From: Streptosporangium sp. NBC_01495 | Lineage (GTDB): Bacteria > Actinomycetota > Actinomycetes > Streptosporangiales > Streptosporangiaceae | DNA length: 64,000 bases | Assembly (NCBI RefSeq): GCF_036250735.1 | Contig: NZ_CP109430.1 | Span: 9,796,001-9,860,000, forward strand | Reading direction: 5' to 3' | Shown here: positions 27,115-35,614 of the stretch, in pieces | Position numbering within the stretch: position 1 is the stretch's first letter | Layout of the letters: each line of letters starts with the position of its first letter | Translations under genes and position numbers: made by a program | The notes under the pieces: model-generated | Database searches by the model: none | Seen by the model: only the letters and a program-made list of their open reading frames with translations | Told to the model about the DNA's origin: nothing

Positions 27115-27280
27115 CCCCCGCGACCTCTCGCGACCCCGTGCCCCGCGCACGTGACCGGCATGCCCCGTACGCACGCGATCGCCGTGCCTCGGAGCACCCG
27201 GCCACCGTGTCCCGCGGGTACGAGCCCCCATTCGCGGGCGCCTTCTGCGCTGTCTCCACTCCGCTCAGAAGGGCCTCTCC

Positions 27281-27976
27281 ATGTTCGACCCCGTCATCGC
27301 GTTCGTCGCCGACCTCATCGCCGCGCTCGCCGAGCCGCTGGGCTCCACCGCCCTGGCGATCGTCGTGTTCACCGTCCTCGTCCGGCTCCTGCTGCTTCCG
27401 CTCAGTGTCATGCAGGCCAGGGGCGAGCGGGCCAGGATCCGCCTCGCACCGGAGCTCCAGCGGCTCAAGAAGCGTCACGGCCGCAACCCCGAGCGGCTCC
27501 AGCGGGAGCTGACCGCCCTCTACGCCAGGGAGAAGACCTCACCGCTGGCCGGATGCCTGCCGTCCGTGGCGCAGATGCCGTTCATCATGGTGACGTACCA
27601 GGTGTTCATCTCCTCGACGATCGCCGGGCAGGCCAACGCACTCCTGACCCACGGGCTCCTCGGGGTGCCGCTCGGGCAGCAGTTCGCGAGCACGGTGGCC
27701 GGATTCGGCCTGCTCAGCGGCCCGACCCTGGTCTTCGCCGGGCTCTTCCTGCTGCTCGTCGCCGTGGCGTGGATCACGTCCCGCCGGATGCGGCGCACGA
27801 TGAGCGAGGAGGTCCAGCCGGCGGCGCTGCGCCGGATAATGCCCCTGCTGCCTTACGGGACCGTCCTGGCCGCCGCGGTCCTGCCGCTGGCGGCGGGGAT
27901 CTACCTCCTCGTCACGACGACCTGGACGGCCGGGGAGAAGGCGGTGCTGCACCGCCCGGCACTCGCCGGGAGGTGA
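27281..27976 (+). CDS. YidC/Oxa1-family membrane insertase
   Basis: A 231-residue Oxa1-type protein without the large periplasmic domain of proteobacterial YidC. Core helices match the family: STALAIVVFTVLVRLLLLPL, the conserved LKKRHGRNPERLQRE coiled-coil cytoplasmic loop, SPLAGCLPSVAQMPF, and later YGTVLAAAVLPLAAGIYLLV. Oxa1/YidC proteins insert small membrane proteins. The canonical housekeeping copy is normally near rnpA-jag, so this is probably a second paralogue, possibly for the small membrane proteins encoded just upstream (inference). Confidence 0.9.
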   Translation: MFDPVIAFVADLIAALAEPLGSTALAIVVFTVLVRLLLLPLSVMQARGERARIRLAPELQRLKKRHGRNPERLQRELTALYAREKTSPLAGCLPSVAQMPFIMVTYQVFISSTIAGQANALLTHGLLGVPLGQQFASTVAGFGLLSGPTLVFAGLFLLLVAVAWITSRRMRRTMSEEVQPAALRRIMPLLPYGTVLAAAVLPLAAGIYLLVTTTWTAGEKAVLHRPALAGR

Positions 27977-27992
27977 GGGCCTGATTCACACC

Positions 27993-28172
27993 GTGCCGGC
28001 CACCTGCCTGGCGCCGTCCGTCGGCGCGGCGCCCGCGCAGGCCGACACGCTCAGAAACGTCTACCACTATGACCGGGACTGCCACCGGGTCGGAAACCTC
28101 GGTATCCAGAGCGGCTGGTGGACCTCGTACACCTGCGTTCCCCAGTACGACAAATGGTTCTTCTACCCATAA
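27993..28172 (+). CDS. Possible small secreted peptide or remnant
   Basis: A frame of about 59 residues ending at TAA 28170. The mature-like part has aromatic and cysteine residues (LRNVYHYDRDCHRVGNLG, then SGWWTSYTCVPQYDKWFFYP), the style of small actinobacterial secreted proteins with one disulphide. The N-terminus has an Ala-rich APAQA-type cleavage site but too short a hydrophobic core from GTG 27993. Either translation starts further upstream within the yidC end or this is a 5'-truncated remnant. Confidence 0.4.
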   Translation: MPATCLAPSVGAAPAQADTLRNVYHYDRDCHRVGNLGIQSGWWTSYTCVPQYDKWFFYP

Positions 28173-28227
28173 AGCACCTACGCATAAAGCGCCGGGCAAC
28201 CGCAAATCTTCCCGCCGGAGAGGTGCC

Positions 28228-28268
28228 GTTCCCGTCCCGCCTCATGACGCGTGAGGCGGGACGGGAAC
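28228..28268. terminator. Bidirectional terminator
   Basis: Perfect 17-bp stem GTTCCCGTCCCGCCTCA / TGAGGCGGGACGGGAAC with a seven-base loop, between the small secreted frame and the anti-sigma kinase gene on the opposite strand. Confidence 0.9.
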
Positions 28269-28279
28269 CGTCAGAAGCA

Positions 28280-28729
28280 TTACCCGCATTCCCTGAGGGC
28301 GGGTTCGGGGGTGGAAACATGGCCGTTACCTACCGTGTCGACCGCGGTGACCACCGCCCATACCGTGGTGATGTCCCCCTCGTGCCTGACACCCCATGTG
28401 GAGGCCAGATACTCGACGATTCCAAGGCCTCGCCCTCCCAGGGAGGAGAGCGTCGGGCGTCCCGCCCGCGGTTCGGTGGCGGCGCCACCGTCACTCACAG
28501 CGACCTCGACATGCTCTTCGGTCCAGTGCCATGACACTCTGATCTGCCCTGATGGCAACGGGTGGGCGTGACGCAGCGCATTGCTCAGCAGCTCGCTGAC
28601 CACGAGCACCGCGTCATCGATGGCGGTCTCGTACACACCCCGTTCCTGCAGGTCAGAGCAGAGGCGTTGGCGTGCGACAGCGACGCTGGACGGTGCATAC
28701 GGCAACAGAACGACGCTCGACGCACTCAC
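28280..28729 (-). CDS. Anti-sigma regulatory kinase, RsbW/SpoIIAB type
   Basis: A 149-residue GHKL ATPase. It has the N-box VVSELLSNALRHAHP and G-box segments SDGGAATEPRAG and GGRGLGIVEYLASTWG. Such proteins phosphorylate an antagonist on serine or hold a sigma factor; streptomycetes encode dozens. The STAS protein at 23316-23705 is a conceivable partner but is not adjacent. Start M-SASSVVLLPYAPSSV is normal for this class. It ends right next to a strong terminator, so is likely monocistronic. Confidence 0.9.
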   Translation of the reverse strand: MSASSVVLLPYAPSSVAVARQRLCSDLQERGVYETAIDDAVLVVSELLSNALRHAHPLPSGQIRVSWHWTEEHVEVAVSDGGAATEPRAGRPTLSSLGGRGLGIVEYLASTWGVRHEGDITTVWAVVTAVDTVGNGHVSTPEPALRECG

Positions 28730-28886
28730 CTCCCCGTATGCCTGTTCCCCCCTGAGGAACTCACCCCAGTACGACCGAAATGCCCCGTTAGATAGTCTTG
28801 GAAACCGGGCGTCAATTACAGCTTGTGCACATTCGACAATAGATCAGCGCATCCGTTACCGACTCGTTACCGGTTCGGCGTGTCGA

Positions 28887-30758
28887 TCAGGTAAGGGCAC
28901 CCGGCGTGTCGGCGATACGAAGAGCCAACCTCATTCGGGTTCCGCCCGAGGGGCGCGGATGCGCCGAGACCTCCCCGCCCTGGGCCCGCGCGAGGCTCCG
29001 CACGATGTAGAGACCGAGGCCGACCCCGCCGAACCTGCGGCGGTCACCGCTGTCGGCCTGGACGAAGCGCTCGAAGACGCGCTCCCGGCTGGCGTGGGCG
29101 ATGCCCACGCCCTCGTCGTCCACGACCAGCACCACCCTGTCGCCGTCCGCCCAGGCCTCGACCCTGATCAGGCCGCCGTCCGGCGAGTACTTGAAGGCGT
29201 TCTCCAGCAGCTGGGCCAGCAGGATGTCGGTGGCCAGCGCGTCGCCGGCGACCGGGGGCAGATCGTCGGGGACGTCGACCTCGACCCGGTGCAGGTCCGA
29301 CAGGATCGGCAGGCCCAGCGTGGCCCCCCGTACCAGCTCGGCCAGGTCGAAGCTCTCGATCCTGAGGGTGAGCTCGCCGGCCCCCGCGCGCGAGCCCAGC
29401 AGCAGGTGGTCCATGAGCTGGCCGAGGGAGCGGGCCCGCTCGGCGATGGTGTGCACGGCGGCGCGGCGCTCGGCGTCGGCCATGCTGTCCCAGCGGCTGT
29501 CGAGCGTGCTGGCGAAGCCTCGGACCACGGTGATCGGCGTGCGGAGCTCGTGGCTGGTGGTGGCGAGGAAGAGGTCCTTGGCCTCCTCCAGCTCCTTCGC
29601 GCGGGTGACGTCGCGGAAGTCGACCACGATCTCGCCCGTCTCCACGATCTCCGCGCAGAGCACGTCCAGCCAGGTGCCCGAGGGCAGCTGGATGCTGAGC
29701 TTGTCCCCCGGCCCCGGCAGCTGGAACGGCGGCGGCCCGCCGATCACCTCGGCGGCGTGGAAACCGGTCAGCTCGCTGGCGGCCGGGTTCCACTGGACGA
29801 CCCGGCCCGCACCGTCGAGGACCGCGATGCCGTCGGCGCTGGCGTCGAACACCGCCCGCTCGTGGGCGCGCTGCCGTACGGCCTCCTGGTAGGCCATGGC
29901 GTTGCCCACGGCGATGCCCGCGTGACCGGCGAGGAGCTCCAGCAGCTCCAGCTCCAGGTGGCCCGCCTTGCGCTTGGCGAACAACGCGTACAGCGCGCCG
30001 TACGGCCGCCCGCCCGTCGCCGCGAGGCCGAGCGCGATGGTGTGCAGGCCGGGCAGCCGCGACCAGATCAGCTCGTCCAGCCGGTCCTGGTCGCCGGTCT
30101 CCAGCAGGATGGTCCTGCCCTCGCGCAGCAGCCTGCCGACCAGGCTGGTGCGCAGGTCGGCGGTGGAGTCGCGCATCGAGTCGGGAAGGTTGTGGCAGGC
30201 CACGAGGCGGAGCCGGTCGCCCTCGATCAACACGAACCCGCCCGCGTCGGCCCCGGTCAGGTCGGCGAGGCTGGCCGCGATCCGGTCGAGCACGGCGGGC
30301 AGCTCCAGCTCGGCGTTGATGTCGGCGACCACGTCGGTGAGCCTGCGGACGAGCTGTGCCCGGCGGGCGTTGCGGTCGTTGGCGGTCTCGTCGTCCTGGG
30401 CCAGGTGGTAGACGCTGACGTAGCCGAGGAGAGCTCCGTCCGGCGAGGACAGCGCGCCGGTGTCGACCCGCACGTCGAGCAGGCTGCCGTCGCGGCGGAA
30501 CCGCTTGGTCCTCAGCGAGACCTCGCCGCCGGTGCGGACCTTCTCCAGGACCGCGTTGTGCTCGGCCGTCAGCTCCTCGGGGACCACCGGTGCCCGGCGC
30601 CCGACGATCTCCTCCGCCGACCAGCCGAAAAGGCGCTCGGCGGCGGGATTCCAGGCGAGAACCGTCTGCTCGTGATCGATGGCGACGATCGCGTTGGGCG
30701 CCGCGGCGACGACCTCACGGCCGATGCCCTCGTCACTGTCGGCCCTGTAGTCCACCAC
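28887..30758 (-). CDS. PAS-GAF-PAS sensor histidine kinase
   Basis: About 623 residues from the GTG at 30758 (GTG at 30755 also possible); the upstream open frame is not protein-like. Order: PAS at about 15-125 (AAPNAIVAIDHEQTVLAWNP), GAF at about 145-300 (LPAVLDRIAASLADLTGADAG), a second PAS at about 305-390 (VFDASADGIAVLDGAG), H-box TSHELRTPITVV near residue 402, N-box LLENAFKYSPDG, and G-boxes DDEGVGIAH and GGVGLGLYIVRSL. There is no membrane helix, so it is a cytoplasmic kinase sensing a ligand, redox or metabolite. No receiver gene is adjacent, so it is an orphan. A GAF region with a short redox or haem-binding role is possible, but no conserved ligand is visible. Confidence 0.92.
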   Translation of the reverse strand: MVDYRADSDEGIGREVVAAAPNAIVAIDHEQTVLAWNPAAERLFGWSAEEIVGRRAPVVPEELTAEHNAVLEKVRTGGEVSLRTKRFRRDGSLLDVRVDTGALSSPDGALLGYVSVYHLAQDDETANDRNARRAQLVRRLTDVVADINAELELPAVLDRIAASLADLTGADAGGFVLIEGDRLRLVACHNLPDSMRDSTADLRTSLVGRLLREGRTILLETGDQDRLDELIWSRLPGLHTIALGLAATGGRPYGALYALFAKRKAGHLELELLELLAGHAGIAVGNAMAYQEAVRQRAHERAVFDASADGIAVLDGAGRVVQWNPAASELTGFHAAEVIGGPPPFQLPGPGDKLSIQLPSGTWLDVLCAEIVETGEIVVDFRDVTRAKELEEAKDLFLATTSHELRTPITVVRGFASTLDSRWDSMADAERRAAVHTIAERARSLGQLMDHLLLGSRAGAGELTLRIESFDLAELVRGATLGLPILSDLHRVEVDVPDDLPPVAGDALATDILLAQLLENAFKYSPDGGLIRVEAWADGDRVVLVVDDEGVGIAHASRERVFERFVQADSGDRRRFGGVGLGLYIVRSLARAQGGEVSAHPRPSGGTRMRLALRIADTPGALT

Positions 30759-30883
30759 ACACCCATAGTGCCGTCTCAACCGGTCTGATCTTGGCACTTT
30801 CGTCCCGCACGTGTTGCCACTGGCCGGGCGATCCGTCCGATACTCTGCGGTCACCACACACCTGGATACGAAAGGGTGGGGCC

Positions 30884-31468
30884 ATGTCATCCGGCGACAT
30901 CGATGCATTGCTACGGGTGACCTCGCCCGACTACGTCGGCACGAGCCATCCCGACATCGCGTTCGGCACGCTCGACGGTCCGCTGGGGCGCCTGACCCTC
31001 GCCGTGACGGGCAGGGGTGTGGTGGCCTGCAGCTACGAGGACGAGAACGTCGTCTTCGAGCGGATCAGCCGGGAGGTCGGCACGTTCATCGGGCCGGACG
31101 CCCGGCGGCTCGACCCGGTCCGCCGGGAGCTGGACGCCTACTTCTCCGCCAGACTCCGCGCCTTCACCATCGCCGTCGACCTGCGCCTGGCCACCCAGTT
31201 CTCCAGGACCGTGCTGCAAATGATGCTCGCGGTGCCGTACGGGACGGTGACGACCTACCGCGAGATCGCCGAGCGGATCGGCAGGCCGCGGGCGTTGCGC
31301 GCGGTCGGCAACGCGCTGGGCAGCAACCCGGTGTGCGTCATCGTGCCGTGCCACCGGGTGGTCGAGAGCGAGGCCGTCCTCGGCGGGTACGCCGGAGGCC
31401 CGGCCGCCAAGGAACGCCTGCTGCGCATCGAGTCCACCGCCGCGACCCGCGGCGCCGGCGGCGCGTAG
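30884..31468 (+). CDS. ogt: Methylated-DNA-protein-cysteine methyltransferase
   Basis: A 194-residue O6-alkylguanine-DNA alkyltransferase from ATG 30884 (RBS AAAGGGTGGGG). The C-terminal domain holds the helix-turn-helix and RIGRPRALRAVGNALGSNPV, then the active-site PCHRV with the acceptor cysteine near residue 156, and the family end YAGGPAAKERLLRIE. It transfers alkyl groups from O6-guanine to itself in a single-turnover repair reaction. It is divergent from the PAS kinase and convergent with cytX; the 82 bases between hold CCGTACGG palindromes. Confidence 0.95.
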   Translation: MSSGDIDALLRVTSPDYVGTSHPDIAFGTLDGPLGRLTLAVTGRGVVACSYEDENVVFERISREVGTFIGPDARRLDPVRRELDAYFSARLRAFTIAVDLRLATQFSRTVLQMMLAVPYGTVTTYREIAERIGRPRALRAVGNALGSNPVCVIVPCHRVVESEAVLGGYAGGPAAKERLLRIESTAATRGAGGA

Positions 31469-31550
31469 ACCGCCGTCCTTCCCCGTAGCCAGGAACGTAC
31501 GGCCGAAGCCGTACGGCCGGAACCACCCCGAAGCCGTACGGCCGGCACGG

Positions 31551-32915
31551 TCAGGAGCGGCGCCGGAGCGCGCCGAGACCCAGGGTGACGAGACCCGCGA
31601 CGAGGAACGCGCCGACGGACGCGCTCATCCACGGCTGCGGGACGAAGCCGAGCGCCTCGCGGGCGCCCTTCCAGAACGAGGTCCACCACGCGACCTCCGA
31701 GGCGGTCGGCAGCGCGGCCAGCATCCACCAGGTCACGAAGCCCAGCACCCACGGGACCACCATGAGCGGGCGCGAGGGCGCGGTCGCGGAGGTGTCCCAG
31801 CGCCTGCCGCCGCCGAGCAGGAAGTAGTCCACGGCGAGCACCGCGAACAGCGGCACGAAGACCGCCCCGATGAGGCCGAGGAAGACGATGTAGGTCTCGT
31901 CGGTGACGACGATCGCGAGCAGGGTGACCAGCACGCCGATGGCCACGGAGATGACCCGGCGGTCCAGCCTGGGCATCAGGTTCTGCAGCGACATCGCGGT
32001 GGAGTAGACGTTCACGAACGACTGGTCGGTCTCGCGCAGCACCAGGATGCCGAAGAACAGCGGGCCGAGCGCGGCGGTCACGAAGGGGTCCCAGACCTGG
32101 CTCTGGTCGTTGCCGACCAGTGCGAGCGCCGCGATGCCGAGAACCAGGCAGGCCACCTGGGCGATCGTGTAGCCGCCGACGACCCCGGCGAACGCGGCCC
32201 TGCCGGAGCGGGAGAAGCGGGCGAAGTCCGCCGCGACCGGCACCCACGAGACCGACAGCGCGATCACGAAGTCGACCGAGGGGGCGAACGCCTCCCAGGA
32301 TCCGCCGCCGATCGCCGGTCCCCGCTGGAACAGGGCGACCATGAACCAGATCATCGAGATCACCACGCCGGCGGTGACGTACCTGCGGAGCAGGCGGACC
32401 GCTCCCAGCGGCCGGATGGTCAGCGCGGTGGTGATCACCCCTCCGACCAGCACCCAGACCGTTTTGTGCACCTCGATCCCGAAGGATCCGGCGATGGCCT
32501 GGGCACCCTGGGCGATGACCCACAGCTCGAAGACACCCCAGCCCAGCATCTGAACGATGTTCAGCACAGTCGGCAGGTAGGAGAGCCTGGCCCCGAAGAG
32601 GCCTCGCAGCAGGACCATCGCCGGAGCGCCGGTCCGCTGCCCGGGAATCGCGGCCAGGCCGACCATCGCGGTGCCGATGACGCTGCCCACGACGGCGGCC
32701 AGGATCGCGGCCACGAAGCTCAGCGGCCGGTCGCCGAGCGGATTGATCAGCGTGATCGCGCTGGAGAATCCGATCAGGCTGACACCCAGGTTGGCCCAGA
32801 GCGCGCCCTGGTCGAGCACGCCGAGGGCCTTGGGAGGAGCCTCGCCGAGGGTGAGGGGCGCCTCGACCGCCCCGGAGTCCCCGGAGCCTTTGGAATCAAC
32901 GGCGGCAGACGTCAT
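31551..32915 (-). CDS. cytX: Hydroxymethylpyrimidine transporter CytX (NCS1 family)
   Basis: A 454-residue NCS1-type permease with about twelve helices, e.g. ANLGVSLIGFSSAITLINPL and VWVLVGGVITTALTIRPLGA. The conserved loop VSWVPVAADFARF and the unwound-helix motif are where nucleobase-like substrates bind. By itself this could be cytosine permease, but the TPP riboswitch in its leader (32922-33037) makes uptake of the thiamine precursor hydroxymethylpyrimidine far more likely. It is transcribed toward ogt; tenA, another thiamine salvage gene, lies 0.7 kb upstream on the same strand, separated by a rhodanese gene. Confidence 0.88.
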   Translation of the reverse strand: MTSAAVDSKGSGDSGAVEAPLTLGEAPPKALGVLDQGALWANLGVSLIGFSSAITLINPLGDRPLSFVAAILAAVVGSVIGTAMVGLAAIPGQRTGAPAMVLLRGLFGARLSYLPTVLNIVQMLGWGVFELWVIAQGAQAIAGSFGIEVHKTVWVLVGGVITTALTIRPLGAVRLLRRYVTAGVVISMIWFMVALFQRGPAIGGGSWEAFAPSVDFVIALSVSWVPVAADFARFSRSGRAAFAGVVGGYTIAQVACLVLGIAALALVGNDQSQVWDPFVTAALGPLFFGILVLRETDQSFVNVYSTAMSLQNLMPRLDRRVISVAIGVLVTLLAIVVTDETYIVFLGLIGAVFVPLFAVLAVDYFLLGGGRRWDTSATAPSRPLMVVPWVLGFVTWWMLAALPTASEVAWWTSFWKGAREALGFVPQPWMSASVGAFLVAGLVTLGLGALRRRS

Positions 32916-32921
32916 CGCACA

Positions 32922-33037
32922 CTCCCTACGCCGGCATTACCCGGACAGGTTCATGCGGTCGGCGGCGCGTCGGAGGGTCCGTGAGACCCTCTGCGTGGTT
33001 CCGCCCTCTCAGCCCGGTTACGCCCGAGCTCCCGCGG
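32922..33037 (-). promoter_or_regulatory. TPP riboswitch (THI element) upstream of cytX
   Basis: On the minus strand the conserved THI-box pieces occur in order: GGAGCTCGGGCG, GGCTGAGAGGG, then ACCGCATGAACCTG followed by GGGTAATGCCGGCGTAGGGA just before the ATG at 32915. The variable arm between them is GC-rich. The last helix abuts the start region, so TPP binding probably blocks ribosome access; no terminator is seen. Confidence 0.93.
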
Positions 33038-33112
33038 TAGACATTCGCCCTGATTATGCCATTCATTCCTTCCTTGGCAAGGGTTTCTCCCTTCCCGTGC
33101 GGTTCGGACGGC

Positions 33113-33436
33113 TCAGGCGACGAAGGGGTCCTGGCCGCTCTCGGCGATCATCGGGCGCCCCGCGACGTCCCAGGACTGCATGCCGCCGCCGACGTTGATC
33201 GCGTCCCAGCCGACGTGGTTGAGCCAGGCGGCGGCGTTCGCGGAACGGCCACCGACCCGGCAGATCACGTAGACCGGCGCGCCCTTGGGCACCTCGTCGA
33301 CCCGGGACTGCAGCTCGCCTAGCGGGATGTGGACGGCACCGGGCGCGTGCCCGGCACGCCACTCGTCGTTCTCGCGTACGTCGAGCAGGAACGCGTCATC
33401 CGGCACGGCCTGTGCCTCGACCTCAGGAACACTCAT
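33113..33436 (-). CDS. Single-domain rhodanese
   Basis: A 107-residue sulfurtransferase from ATG 33436. It has the fold signatures AFLLDVRENDEWRAGHAPGA and VHIPLGEL, and the active-site loop VICRVGGRSANAA with the persulfide cysteine near residue 59. It moves sulfane sulfur from a donor to a thiol acceptor. The short loop (CRVGGR) is typical of bacterial single-domain rhodaneses. It lies between tenA and cytX on the same strand, so a role in thiazole sulfur supply is possible but not shown. Confidence 0.93.
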   Translation of the reverse strand: MSVPEVEAQAVPDDAFLLDVRENDEWRAGHAPGAVHIPLGELQSRVDEVPKGAPVYVICRVGGRSANAAAWLNHVGWDAINVGGGMQSWDVAGRPMIAESGQDPFVA

Positions 33437-33595
33437 ACGCCCATTGTCCCAACTCCTCCACCGGATGGGGCGCAAAGCCACTCGGACGCCCTCATCCGGA
33501 CCTTCAATTTCCCCTGATAGCAGGCTAATTCGGTACGTTCGGCCCTGCTGAATCGCCCGGACCCGGGTGGCAGCCGGGCATCGGGCCGAGCGAGG

Positions 33596-34201
33596 TCAGG
33601 GCACGTCCCAGAAGGCGAGTTCGTGGGACATCCCCTCGGCGAACAATTTCCCCGCCCTGGCCGGGTCCGGCGCCACCTCGTCGATCATCACCGCGATGCG
33701 CCCGGTCAGCTCGGCGAAGGCCGGGTGGGCGTAGGTGTCGACCCAGGCGCGGTACCGGGGCTCGTCGGGCGGGTTCTCCGCCAGGACGCGGCCGAGCGTG
33801 GAGTAGCCCCACATGCAGGGGTAGAGCGCGGCCAGGCCGTCGGCGTAGACGGCCGCGGAGTCGAGCAGGAAGGAGGTGTACGCCGCGCAGGCCGGGCCCT
33901 TCCTCGCCCCGTCGAGGTCGGCGCCGAACTCGGCCGACAGCGACCGGTGCAGGCTCAGCTCCTCGTGGAAGGTGGCGTGCGCCAGGTCCACCAGGTCGCC
34001 CAGATGCCCGTCAGGGGCCTGCCACGCGAGTCGCGAGAAGACGCGGACGTAGTCGAGCAGGAACAGGTAGTCCTGCTCCAGCCACGACCGGAACACCGGC
34101 TCGGGCAGGTCTCCCCGCGCGATGCCCGCCACCGTCGGGTGGGCGAGCTGCGCCTCGACGAGCGGGCGGCCGATGGCGTGCAGTTCCTCAGAAACGCTCA
34201 T
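33596..34201 (-). CDS. tenA: TenA family aminopyrimidine aminohydrolase (thiaminase II)
   Basis: A 201-residue all-helical protein of TenA type. The nucleophile loop YPCMWGYS has the catalytic cysteine near residue 130, and the C-terminal SHELAFWDVP carries the conserved glutamate. Other family positions include SWLEQDYLFLLDYVRVFSR and HATFHEELSLH. It hydrolyses aminomethyl pyrimidines to hydroxymethylpyrimidine in thiamine salvage. It is about 0.7 kb from the TPP-controlled cytX. The distance to the riboswitch rules out shared control, but the theme is the same. Confidence 0.92.
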   Translation of the reverse strand: MSVSEELHAIGRPLVEAQLAHPTVAGIARGDLPEPVFRSWLEQDYLFLLDYVRVFSRLAWQAPDGHLGDLVDLAHATFHEELSLHRSLSAEFGADLDGARKGPACAAYTSFLLDSAAVYADGLAALYPCMWGYSTLGRVLAENPPDEPRYRAWVDTYAHPAFAELTGRIAVMIDEVAPDPARAGKLFAEGMSHELAFWDVP

Positions 34202-34216
34202 GGGTCGGAGATTGTG

Positions 34217-34789
34217 TCAGGTCAGGGCCGCGGCGCCGAAGGAGACGCTGAAGCGCTTGCACCAGATGGTGACGGACCTCAGGCTGTCGAGGTCGGCCTT
34301 GGCGGGAATGGCGTAGTTGGCGTTGCCCCTGTTGCCCTTCAGCTCGCCGAGCTCGAGGTGCTTGCCGTCGTCCAGGTTGAACCATCCGGCGTTGCCCTTC
34401 TTGACGGGCTGGTCACTGAGCCAGACCCGCAGGTCCGGGCCGTCGGAGGTGTTCAGGTCCTCGATCCGCAGGACCCGGCTCCCGTCGGGCAGCTCCAGCA
34501 CCCTCGCCCTGCCCTCGGTCTCGTGCTCGTGGGAGACGAACGTGCCCTTGGACAGGGTCTTCGGCTTCTGGGCGGGCTCGGGGGTCTCGCTCCGCTCGCC
34601 CTGCCGGGTGGTCTCGGGCCCAGGGGACGCGGCGGGGGACACGGCCACGGCGGGCAGTGCCTCGTTCACCTCGACGGTGGTGAACAGGCGCCACGGCTGG
34701 AACAGGTACAGCGCGACACCGAGCGCGACGGCGCCCAACGCCAGGACGCCCCAGGTGACGGGGTGTCGGAGCAGCCTCTTGGTTCTCAT
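34217..34789 (-). CDS. Membrane-anchored DM13-domain protein
   Basis: About 190 residues from ATG 34789 (GGAGGT seven bases upstream). An N-terminal anchor (WGVLALGAVALGVALYLF) is followed by a proline/threonine-rich linker and a C-terminal DM13 domain at about 85-190: GTFVSHEHETEGRARVLEL, RIEDLNTSDGPDLRVWLSD and ELGELKGNRGNANYAI. DM13 domains have a cytochrome-like fold with a conserved cysteine and are thought to act in extracellular electron transfer or hydroxylation. A lone cysteine (IWCKRF) is near the C-terminus. It is 16 bases from tenA but probably not functionally linked. Confidence 0.85.
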   Translation of the reverse strand: MRTKRLLRHPVTWGVLALGAVALGVALYLFQPWRLFTTVEVNEALPAVAVSPAASPGPETTRQGERSETPEPAQKPKTLSKGTFVSHEHETEGRARVLELPDGSRVLRIEDLNTSDGPDLRVWLSDQPVKKGNAGWFNLDDGKHLELGELKGNRGNANYAIPAKADLDSLRSVTIWCKRFSVSFGAAALT

Positions 34790-34943
34790 CGGATACCTCC
34801 AGCGTCGAAACCCGCGGCTTCCGGTCACGGGGAGAAAGCCGAGACGTCCCTCCGGCCCCGGTGCCGACGCTATCCGCGGTACCGGCCTCGATCGATTACG
34901 GAGTGCTTACGACCGCGGAGCGCCCGCGACGTAGTGTCGAACG

Positions 34944-35588
34944 ATGACAATGATCGCTGAGGAAGTACTCCTGCTCGCGTACGACGAGGAGGAGGGCAGA
35001 CAACTCATCGGCTCCTCGGAGCTGGACGCCGCGCTCGGCGGCGCGGTGCTGGCGGAGCTGGCCGTCGCCGGCCGGATCGACCTCGCGGACAAGAAGGTCA
35101 CCGTCCTCGACGCGACCCCGGTGGGGGAAGAGGAGCTCGACACCGCGCTGGCGCGGATCGCGGCGGAGTCCAAGCCGCGCAAGCCCGAGTGGTGGGTGCA
35201 GAGGCTGCATTCCGGCAAGCTCCGCGGGCGCCTGCTGTCACGCCTGGCGGAGCGGGGCGTGCTGGACGAGGAGCGGCGCAAGGTCCTGGGGATCTTCCCG
35301 AGCACCCGCTACCCCGAGCGCGACCCGGGCGTCGAGCTGGCGATCCGCGAGCGGGTCCAGAGCGTGCTGTCCGGCGCCACGCCCGACGAGCGGGCCGCGG
35401 TGCTGATCGCGATCCTGTACGCGGCCAAGATCGACCGTAAGGCGTTCCCCGGCGCGAGCAAGGAGCGGATCAAGGAGATCACCGAGGGCGGGTGGGCCGG
35501 CGAGGCGGTCTCCCAGACCATCGCCGCCATCAACGCCGCCGTCATGGCGGCCGTGCTGGCGGCGGTCGTCGTCACCGCCGCCGGCTGA
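34944..35588 (+). CDS. GOLPH3/VPS74 (GPP34) family protein
   Basis: A 214-residue helical protein starting TMIAEEVLLLAYDEEEGRQL, then ALGGAVLAELAVAGRIDLAD, PEWWVQRLHSGKLRGRLLSR and AAVLIAILYAAKIDRKAF: the whole GPP34 fold. In eukaryotes GOLPH3 binds phosphatidylinositol-4-phosphate at the Golgi; actinobacteria have many copies of unknown role, and the membrane-facing beta-hairpin can also be recognised here. The C-terminal ~35 residues are a hydrophobic alanine-rich helix (AVMAAVLAAVVVTAAG), which may be a membrane tail. It is divergent from the DM13 gene. Confidence 0.88.
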   Translation: MTMIAEEVLLLAYDEEEGRQLIGSSELDAALGGAVLAELAVAGRIDLADKKVTVLDATPVGEEELDTALARIAAESKPRKPEWWVQRLHSGKLRGRLLSRLAERGVLDEERRKVLGIFPSTRYPERDPGVELAIRERVQSVLSGATPDERAAVLIAILYAAKIDRKAFPGASKERIKEITEGGWAGEAVSQTIAAINAAVMAAVLAAVVVTAAG

Positions 35589-35614
35589 GGCCCGCCTCCG
35601 GGCCGGGGAGGACG

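Noticed and set aside
31255-32523. Minus-strand frame overlapping cytX and ogt
   Set aside because: Low-complexity Arg/Gly composition; it crosses two recognised genes.
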